From the NCBI GenBank assembly GCA_963790405.1, contig CAWBOJ010000005.1, positions 310,001-374,000 of the forward strand: 64,000 nt of DNA, written 5' to 3'. The first letter of the stretch is position 1. Each line of letters starts with the position of its first letter. Origin of the DNA: JBGSMX01 sp963790405. Lineage in GTDB: Bacteria > Actinomycetota > Coriobacteriia > Anaerosomatales > JAGXFU01. Position numbers and translations under genes: made by a program. The notes beneath the pieces were generated by a model that was not told the origin of the DNA, made no database searches, and saw only the letters and a list, made by a program, of their open reading frames with translations. Of the stretch, positions 8,277-16,676 are shown piece after piece.

Positions 8277-9770
8277 ATGAACAGGAAGCTTAGGGGCAGC
8301 TTCGCGCGGGACGAGGGCATGACCATCATTGAGGTGGTTGTTGCCTCCGTCATACTGTTCTTTGTGCTAACAGCCATTCTCGGCTTGGTGGCGACTACAA
8401 CGAACATGGGCTTGAGCGCTCGTCAACGTGCGGCGGCGACAAATGCGATATCTTCGCACATCGAGTTCATGCGTTCGCTCGACTGGGATGAGGTTCAGTC
8501 CGTCCCATCCGAGGTTCCCATTGCTGTGGACGGATTCGCGGGAACGATTGAGACGGTTTTCTACGAAGGCGACAACGGGACTCTCGAGGTTGAGATTTCT
8601 GCAACCGTCACAGGCTCGGGATTCACCCCCATGACCCTCACTCGGTCCATCGTGCTCCGTGATCCCGACAGCTTCACAGTCACACGCGACGCTGCTGACG
8701 GCCCCACGGTTGAGTACGTGTATCCGACACCGGCAGAGAACTCGATTGTGTACGGGAATAGCGTGTATCCGGGCGGAGGCGACCTCAATATCGCCGTCGA
8801 GGCCGACTGCCAGGATCCAGATGACTTGATCACCGAAGTGACCATGGTGTGCCCGGACATGCCCCTACGCGACAGTGATAGTACGTATGCCGATTCTGCG
8901 GTCTGGACATCGAACGAGAATCATTTCGAAGACAGTTTTCATTGGTACACGAAGTTGCCAGAGATTCACGAGGGCAACCGGCTCGTGAGTGCGGTGGTCA
9001 CGGATTCGAACGGCCTTCAGGCCACTGCCAATCGGCAGTTCTATGTCGACAACTACGCTCCGGGGCAACCGGGCGTCCCTACGGCCCAATTCTGGTCCAG
9101 TACGCAGACCAGACTGAGCTGGACGCGAGCGAAGGAGATTGACAGCGACGATGCGTTCCCGGTCTACGCGCCGTTGTATCTGATCAAGTGGTACCAGGTT
9201 CAACCCTCGGGATCGATTCCTGCCGAAGGTAGCTGGAACACGGGTACTCTGGAAGAGAATGCGTGGATTCAGACAGTCCAACCGTTCAGTCGCTATGAGT
9301 TCGGCGTGGCCTCCGGGAGCTTGCGCTTCGTCGAAGGTCGTCCATTCGAGTGGGTGGCGCAGCCGTACTTCTCTGCGCCACGGTTGACCGGTACGGCTAC
9401 GATCACCGCGGTCAAGTTCAAGAACACCACGACGGTGCACACGGACGTCGCGTTGGCGGTCTCACAGCCGACGTTCCCTGTGAGCGGTATTCGCTACGAC
9501 TTGTATCGGGCGCTCACTATTGCCGGCCTCAAATCGTCGTCGCCGGTTGCCCTAAATGTCGATCCGTCGGCGATTACGAACCATGATGAGGTAGCGGGAG
9601 GCAGTTCCAAAGCCTACTACTACGCTGTGAAGGCCACGTTCACTCCCTCGGTGTACAAGCCAGCGCAAGGGCAGCAGGAGCTGTGGTCGAACGCCGTGGG
9701 ACCGGTGCCGGTGGCGTCGCCCAAGGCAGGCACGGTCATCGTGGAGCCTCTGGCGGAGCAGCTATGGTAG
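8277..9770 (+). CDS. Large modular prepilin-like protein (possible pilus-tip adhesin)
   Basis: A 497-residue protein with a class III leader of 14 residues (ending ARDEG) cut before MTIIEVVV, and a hydrophobic stalk helix with Glu at mature position 5. Most of the rest, about 430 residues, is far larger than a minor pilin. It looks like consecutive beta-sandwich modules: an Ig-like stretch around residues 140-260 ending FYVDNYAPG, and a fibronectin-III-like stretch from TRLSWTRA onward, with Tyr/Trp-rich strands. ATG 8277 is chosen because it fits the leader and has GGTGAGG 7 nt upstream. A tip adhesin is the natural inference for a pilin with surface-exposed Ig/FnIII modules. Confidence 0.75.
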   Translation: MNRKLRGSFARDEGMTIIEVVVASVILFFVLTAILGLVATTTNMGLSARQRAAATNAISSHIEFMRSLDWDEVQSVPSEVPIAVDGFAGTIETVFYEGDNGTLEVEISATVTGSGFTPMTLTRSIVLRDPDSFTVTRDAADGPTVEYVYPTPAENSIVYGNSVYPGGGDLNIAVEADCQDPDDLITEVTMVCPDMPLRDSDSTYADSAVWTSNENHFEDSFHWYTKLPEIHEGNRLVSAVVTDSNGLQATANRQFYVDNYAPGQPGVPTAQFWSSTQTRLSWTRAKEIDSDDAFPVYAPLYLIKWYQVQPSGSIPAEGSWNTGTLEENAWIQTVQPFSRYEFGVASGSLRFVEGRPFEWVAQPYFSAPRLTGTATITAVKFKNTTTVHTDVALAVSQPTFPVSGIRYDLYRALTIAGLKSSSPVALNVDPSAITNHDEVAGGSSKAYYYAVKATFTPSVYKPAQGQQELWSNAVGPVPVASPKAGTVIVEPLAEQLW

Positions 9771-10342
9771 CCTCACTATGGACAGACGAGGACGGGTTTT
9801 CTCTCAGCGAGCTGATCGTGGTGCTCGCGTTGATCGGCGTGGTTCTTGCGGCGACCTACGGCGCACTCGACGTTGTCAACAAGTCGAGTGATGTGAGCGA
9901 CAGGCAGGCACTGTTCGCTCGTGAGATTTCCACACCGCTGAACGCGATGGAGGAGGTACTGTCCCAGGCGATTGACGTGAGGTCGATCGGGGACTACTCG
10001 GTCACGGTCACGACCGACGCCGACCATGACGATCGCGTGGAAATACATACGATCACTGCGACCGCTGACGGACGGGTCACTCACCAAGCGTGGAATACGA
10101 ATGCGCTTCGTCAACAAGTGTTTCCGGCGTACTTCGACGTCCTGTGGTCGGAGCACAACACGAATCAAGCTGACAACGAGCCTGCGTTTGTGTTCTTCGA
10201 CTCTAGCAACACAGCGATGGATCCCGCCACGGATGACGAAGACGATGCGCGAACGGTCCAGGTGACCTTCAGCGTCGAGTACGACGGTAGAGCTTACTCC
10301 GATTCTCGGATGATATTCATGCGTAACCGAAGAGGGTTGTAG
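9764..10342 (+). CDS. Minor prepilin-like protein (PilW/PulJ-like)
   Basis: The ATG overlaps the upstream stop (atggtag), so translation is coupled to the large pseudopilin. The product is 192 residues with leader MVASLWTDEDG cut before FSLSELIVVLALIG, giving mature Glu5. The body is about 150 residues, mixed alpha/beta, with an acidic loop near the C-terminus (DPATDDEDDA). Position and size fit PilW/PulJ-type minor pilins that prime fibre assembly. The exact subfamily is not certain. Confidence 0.78.
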   Translation: MVASLWTDEDGFSLSELIVVLALIGVVLAATYGALDVVNKSSDVSDRQALFAREISTPLNAMEEVLSQAIDVRSIGDYSVTVTTDADHDDRVEIHTITATADGRVTHQAWNTNALRQQVFPAYFDVLWSEHNTNQADNEPAFVFFDSSNTAMDPATDDEDDARTVQVTFSVEYDGRAYSDSRMIFMRNRRGL

Positions 10343-10358
10343 CAGGAGGCGCGCGGAG

Positions 10359-11798
10359 ATGAGAACGACACGAACGCGTGATGAAGGCTTCGCGATGGTC
10401 GTTGTGATGGGTGCGATTGCGCTCATCACAGTTGTGGCCCTCGGGGGCTATCTCCTGTCGTCGAACGTTTTAGGAGAGTCCCAGCGGGTCGAGGCAGAAT
10501 CACGCGCTTTCCAGATAGCTCAGTCTGCACTTGACTATGAGCTGGCGGGGTTCAAGGAGACAAATGACTACACCGGTGATCTCAAACCGATGGACGATGG
10601 TCAGTACTCGGTTGTGGTCGCACCAGTTCCCAACAGGGTCTACCAATACGACATGACCGTGACGGGCTATCTGGATGATGTCAGCGAGTCGATCACGATG
10701 AGGTTCTACTCGATGGACCTGTGGGGCATGAATATCGCCGCTGGTGATACCTCGCTCGGAGGCGGCAGCGACTGGAACGGGCAGGCCGCGATCGAAGGCC
10801 CGCTGTTCGTCAAGGGTACTGTCGAGCTTGGGGCAAACAGCTCTTTCGATATCGGACCGCTTTTCATCTACAACGGTGACCTTGTCGTGAAGTCAGGCGC
10901 CGCTGATCTCGGCGGTGCGTTGGGAAGTGTCGACATCTACTGCACCGGTGAGGTGCCGGATCCCATACCAAGCAAGTGGGATGTGGGCACTGTCTCCTCT
11001 TCATGTCCTAACATCAAGTTGCCCTGGGTCGACCAAGAGTATATGGAGGAACGGCTGGCGGTAGCTCTGGAAGAATCCGTTGACAACGTGATGGGTACTC
11101 CGACGCGGAGCACGCTCGTGAACACCGAGTCGACCGCCTCGGATCCAGACACCTATGAGACTCTGTTGGCTCGCAGCAAGGTGGCCGGAGCATCGGACCA
11201 CTACAAGTACGTGGGTTCCGGCACGACCATGGGCACCTTTGGAGCGGGAACGCACGATCTGACGATCGACGCTGCTTCCTTCGGGGCGTGGGAGGGCAAC
11301 GGCTATCCTCTGAACTCCGGATTGCATGACGATTTCGCGTTCGATGCCGCTCTGGGCAGGCTGTATGTTGAAGGAACTGTGTTCATCGACGGTGATCTGA
11401 TGCTGGGTGACAACGTCAAGACGTATGTTGGCAACGGATCGCTGGTGGTCAACGGTGATGTGCAGATCCTGGGAGATCTTGGACCGGCATCGGGCATCTC
11501 GGCCGAGCAGGCGCTCGGTATCGTGACGCCTGGTGACGTCGCCATCGGTGACCCGACGCCCGCCAACAACGGCAGTTTCACGGGCGCCATCTTCTCAAAT
11601 GGCACCGTGGGCATGTACGGGTCTGCCTCGTCGACGCACGGCTCTTGGTACGAAGGCTCGATCCTGTGTGACACCATTTTGGGAAGTCAACCCAACCAGG
11701 TGTTGAGGATCTCGGAAGAGCTCGCCGGCAACATTCCGGACGGCATGCCGTTGGCCGGCGGTCGACTTATCGTCTACGGAAACTGGACACGCCAGTAG
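10359..11798 (+). CDS. PilX/GspK-like pseudopilin with beta-helix-like repeats
   Basis: A 479-residue protein with leader MRTTRTRDEG followed by FAMVVVMGAIALI. Mature position 5 is Val instead of Glu, the hallmark of GspK/PilX subunits that sit at the pilus tip and need no Glu5 partner. The central and C-terminal parts carry short repeated turns such as GPLFVKGTVEL, VEGTVFIDGDLML and LVVNGDVQILGD, which resemble bactofilin or PilX-DUF beta-helix repeats. It follows the minor pilin by 16 nt with AGGAGG upstream. Together with the two preceding genes it probably forms a tip complex. Confidence 0.72.
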   Translation: MRTTRTRDEGFAMVVVMGAIALITVVALGGYLLSSNVLGESQRVEAESRAFQIAQSALDYELAGFKETNDYTGDLKPMDDGQYSVVVAPVPNRVYQYDMTVTGYLDDVSESITMRFYSMDLWGMNIAAGDTSLGGGSDWNGQAAIEGPLFVKGTVELGANSSFDIGPLFIYNGDLVVKSGAADLGGALGSVDIYCTGEVPDPIPSKWDVGTVSSSCPNIKLPWVDQEYMEERLAVALEESVDNVMGTPTRSTLVNTESTASDPDTYETLLARSKVAGASDHYKYVGSGTTMGTFGAGTHDLTIDAASFGAWEGNGYPLNSGLHDDFAFDAALGRLYVEGTVFIDGDLMLGDNVKTYVGNGSLVVNGDVQILGDLGPASGISAEQALGIVTPGDVAIGDPTPANNGSFTGAIFSNGTVGMYGSASSTHGSWYEGSILCDTILGSQPNQVLRISEELAGNIPDGMPLAGGRLIVYGNWTRQ

Positions 11799-11828
11799 AA
11801 GCACGAGTGGGCTCAAGAACGCGTCCTA

Positions 11829-11857
11829 TTGCCCTATACCGGGGGTATTGATAGAAT
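11829..11857 (+). promoter_or_regulatory. Sigma-70-type promoter with extended -10 for pilM
   Basis: TTGCCC at 11829-11834, a 17-base spacer, and the extended -10 TGATAGAAT at 11849-11857. The -10 ends 71 nt before the pilM GTG. The same extended -10 occurs upstream of aroC, steA and murE. Confidence 0.7.
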
Positions 11858-11928
11858 TCCCGGCAGGGAGCAAGTAGCAGTTGTAGTCGAAGCTCTATCG
11901 CAGCAACAATGGCAGAAGGGGGATCCCT

Positions 11929-13047
11929 GTGGGCATTCTCTCCCTCGGCGCCCAGCCGATGCCCATCGGTCTTGACATAGGAACCGATCATGTCAGGGCC
12001 GCTCAATTGAAGCCGTCAGGTGCCGGGTACACGCTTACCGGGTACGGGATGGTGAATATGCCTATGGGCGCTGTCGTTGAAGGCGAGATAGTCGACGTAC
12101 ACGCCGTCTCATCTGCCGTCAAAGAACTCATGCACCGCTCCAGCGTGCACGGCAAGGACGTAGCTATCGGCGTTTCCAACCAGAAGGTCGTTGTGCGTCT
12201 GATCGATCTACCCTTCATGGAGCGCGCTGAACTTGAGGGCGCCATCCAGTATCAGGCGCAGGACTACATTCCGATTCCTGTAGAAGACGCCATCCTCGAT
12301 TTCCAGATCATCGGCGACTATATGACGCCTGCGGACGAGCACATGATGGAAGTGCTGCTCGTCGCGGCGCAGCGGGACATGATCGACAACGCTGTTGCCG
12401 CGGTCGAAGGCGCGGGACTTCGGATTGCGCGCATCGACGTCACCGGTTTCGCGATCGTTCGGGCGCTTCTCGGCACTGCCGAATCTGTGCTGCCAAGCGA
12501 GGACGAAGAAGCTGGTGAGGCGGTGGCGATCGTCCACATCTCGTCGGGTATCACCAATATTGCCGTAGTGGAGAAGGGTGTCCCTCGCTTCACTCGTGTC
12601 TCGGCAATAGCCGGCAACCAGTTCACACAGGCGATAGCCAACGTGCTGAATCTGACTTTTGATGAGGCCGAGGAGCTCAAGATACGTGCCGGTCTGCCGG
12701 ATATCGACGGGCAGACCCCCGTTGACAACGAAGACGAGGCCGTCCAGGTTGCTCGTGACGCGCTTGAGCGTGAAGTGAACAAGTTCATCGCGGAAGTGCG
12801 TCGCTCTCTGGACTACTACCTTACTCAGGCCACGCAGATTCGCACCATTCGCAAGATATACATGACCGGTAGCGGCGCCCAACTGTCGAACATGGCGAGC
12901 TACATCGAGAAAGGGCTTCAGGCCCAGGTCATTCTGAGTGACCCGATGAGTCGCATCGAGATCGCTGGTTCGGTGCAGCAAGTGGCCCTGGCCGATCGCA
13001 TGGGCTCGACTCCTGCGGTCGGACTGGCGATGGGAGGCGCGGAGTAA
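11929..13047 (+). CDS. pilM: Pilus assembly actin-like ATPase PilM
   Basis: A 372-residue cytoplasmic protein of the actin/FtsA fold. The phosphate-1 motif is GLDIGTDHVRAAQL and the C-terminal adenosine region has MTGSGAQLSNM. In known systems PilM binds the cytoplasmic N-terminus of PilN and couples the PilN/PilO ring to the motor ATPases. The GTG start follows an AGAAGGGGG ribosome site. A stop at 13047 is 1 nt before pilN, marking the start of the pilMNO operon. Confidence 0.92.
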   Translation: MGILSLGAQPMPIGLDIGTDHVRAAQLKPSGAGYTLTGYGMVNMPMGAVVEGEIVDVHAVSSAVKELMHRSSVHGKDVAIGVSNQKVVVRLIDLPFMERAELEGAIQYQAQDYIPIPVEDAILDFQIIGDYMTPADEHMMEVLLVAAQRDMIDNAVAAVEGAGLRIARIDVTGFAIVRALLGTAESVLPSEDEEAGEAVAIVHISSGITNIAVVEKGVPRFTRVSAIAGNQFTQAIANVLNLTFDEAEELKIRAGLPDIDGQTPVDNEDEAVQVARDALEREVNKFIAEVRRSLDYYLTQATQIRTIRKIYMTGSGAQLSNMASYIEKGLQAQVILSDPMSRIEIAGSVQQVALADRMGSTPAVGLAMGGAE

Positions 13048-13048
13048 C

Positions 13049-13681
13049 ATGATCCGCATCAACCTTCTACCTCACGAGCTGGTCGAGAAGAGGCGTTTCG
13101 AGCACCGGATCGTGTACGTCGTAGCTGCTGGGCTCGCGGTATTTCTGCTGCTCGGCGTGGTCTTCGGATTCCTGCAGTGGCAGGTGAGTGGCAAGAACGA
13201 GGTTCTCCAGCAGAATAGCGAGAACGCCTCACAACTGCTCAAGCAGGCCCAGGCCTATGAGGTCTTCCAGAACAAAGAAGACATGCTGCAGCAGCGTCTC
13301 GACACTGCGGCCGTGGCCCTCGACGGACGCATTGACTGGGGGCGCATCTCGAATGAGCTGTCTCTGGTCATGCCGTCTGATGTGTGGCTTGTCTACTTGA
13401 AGGGCTCGGAAGAAGAGGGCGTGCAGCTGGAGGGTTGGGCATTGGATGCGGCGGTAGATGTGCCCGATGTCGGGCACAAGGCGGTCGCGAAGACGCTCGT
13501 TCGACTTGCTGACCTTGAACTGCTCGACTCGGTCTGGCTGACCTTCTCGGGCAAGGACTTGGTCAGTGGCGTGGACAAGGATGCGATCAGGTTCACTATC
13601 GAAACAGGAGTCGTCAGGCCGACGGCGACCACGACCGCAACCGCGAGCGTGCCTGCCCCGCCTAACCAGAGCACACCGTAG
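13049..13681 (+). CDS. pilN: Pilus assembly protein PilN
   Basis: A 210-residue bitopic protein. It starts with the conserved PilM-binding peptide MIRINLLP, followed by one membrane segment (about residues 27-48), a coiled-coil stretch and a ferredoxin-like domain containing WLVYLKG. A Thr/Ala/Pro tail ends the protein. It pairs with PilO to form the alignment ring across the cytoplasmic membrane. Its start is 1 nt after pilM. Confidence 0.9.
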   Translation: MIRINLLPHELVEKRRFEHRIVYVVAAGLAVFLLLGVVFGFLQWQVSGKNEVLQQNSENASQLLKQAQAYEVFQNKEDMLQQRLDTAAVALDGRIDWGRISNELSLVMPSDVWLVYLKGSEEEGVQLEGWALDAAVDVPDVGHKAVAKTLVRLADLELLDSVWLTFSGKDLVSGVDKDAIRFTIETGVVRPTATTTATASVPAPPNQSTP

Positions 13682-13698
13682 AAGACAAGGCGAATGAG

Positions 13699-14298
13699 AT
13701 GAATCTTTCATCAGGACAAAAACTCATCGTCGTGATCGTCTTGATCGTGGTGGTCGCGGCCGCTGCCTTTTTCCTGTTGCTTCTGCCGAAGTTCTCGCAG
13801 ATGACCACGCTGGATGACCAGATCGCAGCGACGGAGTCAGACATCGCGAGCGCGCAATCGTTGCTGGAACAGCGCCAAGCGCAGAAGTCTCGCAGTGCGC
13901 AGACCGAAGCGCAGCTGCTGGCTCTGTCCAACGAGCTGCCTGAGAATCCGGAGATCCCCAGTCTGATCGTTGAGCTTCAGGACACCGTGAACACATCCGG
14001 TATGGAATTCGTGTCATTGGAGCCGGCGGTGCCGGAGGTACGCGAGGAGGGCTACTCGGCCATTGTGTCCACGATGTTCGTTCGTGGATCCTGGCAAGAC
14101 ATGGTCGATCTGCTTCAGCGATTGCGCCGCATCACGAGGCAGATCCGGATAACCGAGTTCGAGGTCATCCCATCCGAGACGGACGAGGACCAGCCTGAAC
14201 CATTCCAAATCGAAGCGACCGTGATGATCGAGATTTACACGATGTCGCCCGATCTTGTGAACGCGGGCGTAGCGACGCCTGCGCCGCCGGCGGAGTAG
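13699..14298 (+). CDS. pilO: Pilus assembly protein PilO
   Basis: A 199-residue bitopic protein with one membrane helix at residues 9-30, a coiled coil rich in Gln/Glu, and a C-terminal domain around ELPENPEIPSLIVELQ to FRVRGSWQ-like strands (FVRGSWQDMVDLLQRL). The size, order after pilN, and ELP motif define PilO. The 17-nt gap from pilN and the shared direction place it in the same operon. Confidence 0.9.
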   Translation: MNLSSGQKLIVVIVLIVVVAAAAFFLLLLPKFSQMTTLDDQIAATESDIASAQSLLEQRQAQKSRSAQTEAQLLALSNELPENPEIPSLIVELQDTVNTSGMEFVSLEPAVPEVREEGYSAIVSTMFVRGSWQDMVDLLQRLRRITRQIRITEFEVIPSETDEDQPEPFQIEATVMIEIYTMSPDLVNAGVATPAPPAE

Positions 14299-14318
14299 GG
14301 CGGGAGAAGGAGAGGGCC

Positions 14319-14945
14319 GTGGTGGACAATCTTACTCCCCAAGAGCCAGGGATAGTGCCCGAGGGCACTTCAGGGGACGCATCGGGCGAGAAGCAGGGCT
14401 TCATGTCCACGACGCTTGGGAAGGTCGTGGTGATTGGCGGTGCCGCGTTTGCCTTCCTGGTGATTGCCGGACTGGTGGTATTCGCCGTGATTACATTCGT
14501 ATTTGTCGACACAGTGAATGAAGCAGGCGACGCGATCATTACGGGGATAGAGCAAGACGCAGCGGGCGATGTCAGTTCGACGGAGACGACCATGGCTGCG
14601 GTCGAGCCCGACGCTGTCCCACTGAGCTCGATCTTCACGTTTCGGGACATCTTCGATCCTCTCATGAAGCCGGAACCAGCCGAGGAGGATACCGGTACGG
14701 CGGGACCAGATGGTGAGGGCGTGGTCACCGAGCCGGACACCTTGTATCTCCAAGACATAGTCGTGGACAACGGTGTGTCGATGGCGGTTCTCTGGTACAA
14801 CAGCACCGCCTACACGCTCCCCGCAGGTGGGGTCATTCCCGAAACGCCGTGGCAGGTTCTTAGCGTGGGCGCCGACTCGGTCGTCATGTTGTATGGCGAC
14901 ACGCAGGTCACACTCGTTATCGGTCAGGGAGTTGCGTCGAAGTAG
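14319..14945 (+). CDS. PilP-like pilus assembly membrane protein
   Basis: A 208-residue protein with a cytoplasmic Gly/Glu-rich N-terminus, one membrane helix (about residues 36-62), an acidic linker, a short FRDIFDPLM motif and a C-terminal beta domain (LQDIVVDNGVSMAVLWYN to VTLVIGQG). This order resembles GspC/PilP homology-region proteins, which contact PilN/PilO. Here it is anchored by a helix rather than a lipid. No secretin gene follows, as expected for a monoderm. Start choice between GTG 14319 and GTG 14322 is open; AAGGAG lies 6 and 9 nt upstream respectively. Confidence 0.65.
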   Translation: MVDNLTPQEPGIVPEGTSGDASGEKQGFMSTTLGKVVVIGGAAFAFLVIAGLVVFAVITFVFVDTVNEAGDAIITGIEQDAAGDVSSTETTMAAVEPDAVPLSSIFTFRDIFDPLMKPEPAEEDTGTAGPDGEGVVTEPDTLYLQDIVVDNGVSMAVLWYNSTAYTLPAGGVIPETPWQVLSVGADSVVMLYGDTQVTLVIGQGVASK

Positions 14946-14970
14946 ACTGCACGGCTGCCCGCCGCCCGAG

Positions 14971-14979
14971 TGGTAGAAT
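14971..14979 (+). promoter_or_regulatory. Extended -10 promoter element upstream of aroC
   Basis: TGGTAGAAT lies 33 nt before the aroC start. There is no clear -35, as expected for an extended -10 promoter. It separates the shikimate operon from the pilus operon. Confidence 0.55.
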
Positions 14980-15012
14980 CTGCCCACCGGATCCATCTTC
15001 GGAGGAGACTCT

Positions 15013-16164
15013 ATGCGCTATGTGACCTCGGGGGAATCTCACGGCCGCGCGCTAACCGCACTTGTCACTGGCGTTCCGGCGGGTGTGCCGCTGACCCAGA
15101 ACGATATCGACGAGGATCTTGCGCGCCGTCAGCAAGGGTACGGTCGCGGTGGCCGTATGCAGATCGAGGCCGACACGGGTCGCATTCTATCAGGCGTGCG
15201 GTTCGGCGCCACGATCGGCACTCCGGTGGCCATCATGATCGCGAATCGCGACTGGGACAACTGGACTGACGTCATGGCGATCGCAGGTGCTCCGCTCGAT
15301 GATGCCAGGGTGACTGCACCCCGTCCGGGTCACGCTGACCTTTCCGGCATGATGAAGATAGGTTCCCGTGACGCGCGCGATGTGCTCGAGCGTGCGAGTG
15401 CTCGCGAGACCGCTGCGCGGGTAGCAGCGGGTGCCGTGGCCAAGGCGCTTCTGCGTGAGGTAGGCGTGACGGTCACGTCATTCGTGAGCGCAATCGGGGA
15501 TGTCAGTATGGAGACGCCTACTGATCCCGTATCGATCGACACCGATGCGGTGAATACCAGCGACGTCAGCTGCCCCGATCCGATTGCCGCGGGCAAGATG
15601 CGCGCTGCTATCGATGCCGCCCGAGAAGCTGGCGAGAGTCTCGGTGGCGTGTTCAACGTGACGGCGTCGGGTCTGGTGCCGGGGCTGGGGACCTACGCTG
15701 AGGCAGACGGACGCCTCGATGCCCGTCTGGCCGGAGCGCTGATGTCCATACCGGCAATCAAAGGCGTTGAGATCGGGGACGGCTTTGATGCTGCTCGTCG
15801 GCCTGGGTCCGAGGTCCATGACGAGATCCGACACGATGGCTCGCGCGGTTTCTACCGCTCGACGAATCATGCGGGTGGTCTCGAGGGCGGAATGACCAAT
15901 GGCGAGCCGGTACTGCTGCGTGTCGCAATGAAGCCGATACCCACGCTCATGAAGCCGCTTGCAACGGTCGACACGGACACGCTGAAGCCGGTCGATGCGT
16001 CGAAGGAGCGATCTGACGTCTGTGCGGTTCCTGCCGCCGCTGTGGTCGCCGAGGCAGAGGTGGCGCTCGTGCTGGCCGATGCGTACACGCGGAAGTTCGG
16101 GGGCGACTGTCTCGACGATCTCAAGGCAGCTCTACGAGCGTACGAGGCCAGGATCGCTCCGTGA
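15013..16164 (+). CDS. aroC: Chorismate synthase
   Basis: A 383-residue enzyme that converts EPSP to chorismate using reduced FMN. The N-terminal signature MRYVTSGESHGRAL and the RRQQGYGRGGRM segment are diagnostic, with a further basic GSRDARDVLERASARETAAR block. The start has GGAGGAG upstream. It is the first gene of an aroC-aroK-aroB-aroQ operon in which each gene overlaps the next by 4 nt. Confidence 0.96.
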   Translation: MRYVTSGESHGRALTALVTGVPAGVPLTQNDIDEDLARRQQGYGRGGRMQIEADTGRILSGVRFGATIGTPVAIMIANRDWDNWTDVMAIAGAPLDDARVTAPRPGHADLSGMMKIGSRDARDVLERASARETAARVAAGAVAKALLREVGVTVTSFVSAIGDVSMETPTDPVSIDTDAVNTSDVSCPDPIAAGKMRAAIDAAREAGESLGGVFNVTASGLVPGLGTYAEADGRLDARLAGALMSIPAIKGVEIGDGFDAARRPGSEVHDEIRHDGSRGFYRSTNHAGGLEGGMTNGEPVLLRVAMKPIPTLMKPLATVDTDTLKPVDASKERSDVCAVPAAAVVAEAEVALVLADAYTRKFGGDCLDDLKAALRAYEARIAP

Positions 16165-16676
16165 AACACATCTACTTGGTCGGCTTCATGGGTGCCGGGA
16201 AGTCGACCGTCGGTGAGATGATCTCGACACAGCTGGATCTCCCATTCGTCGATCTTGACGATCGGATCGAGCGCATGGACAAGCACACCGTAGCGGAGAT
16301 ATTCGCCGAGCGCGGGGAAGACAGCTTTCGGATCTTGGAGACAGGTGCTCTGGCGGCACTCGCCGCAGAGCCACCGTCTGTTGTTGCGTGCGGAGGCGGA
16401 ATCGTTATACGAGACGCGAATCGCGCGATGCTGAAGCAGACCGGTCGCGTCATCTACCTGAAGGTCAGCACCGCCGAGGCACTTGCGCGGGTAGGCGATT
16501 CGGACACGAGGCCGCTTCTATCAGGAGCCTCGGGTGCGACCGCGGTCGCACTTCTGACCGCACGCGAAGTGCTGTACGAGGCCGTGAGCGACGCAGCCGT
16601 CGATACGAGTGGTCGCCACGTTGAGCAGGTTGCATCCGACGTTCTCGCGATCGTGGAGCGGGAGGGCTGGCAATGA
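16161..16676 (+). CDS. aroK: Shikimate kinase
   Basis: A 171-residue P-loop kinase making shikimate 3-phosphate. It has Walker A GFMGAGKST, the shikimate-binding DLDDRIE motif, ACGGGI and the lid-region arginine in DTRPLL. The GTG start overlaps the aroC stop (gtga). It lies between aroC and aroB. Confidence 0.95.
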   Translation: MKHIYLVGFMGAGKSTVGEMISTQLDLPFVDLDDRIERMDKHTVAEIFAERGEDSFRILETGALAALAAEPPSVVACGGGIVIRDANRAMLKQTGRVIYLKVSTAEALARVGDSDTRPLLSGASGATAVALLTAREVLYEAVSDAAVDTSGRHVEQVASDVLAIVEREGWQ

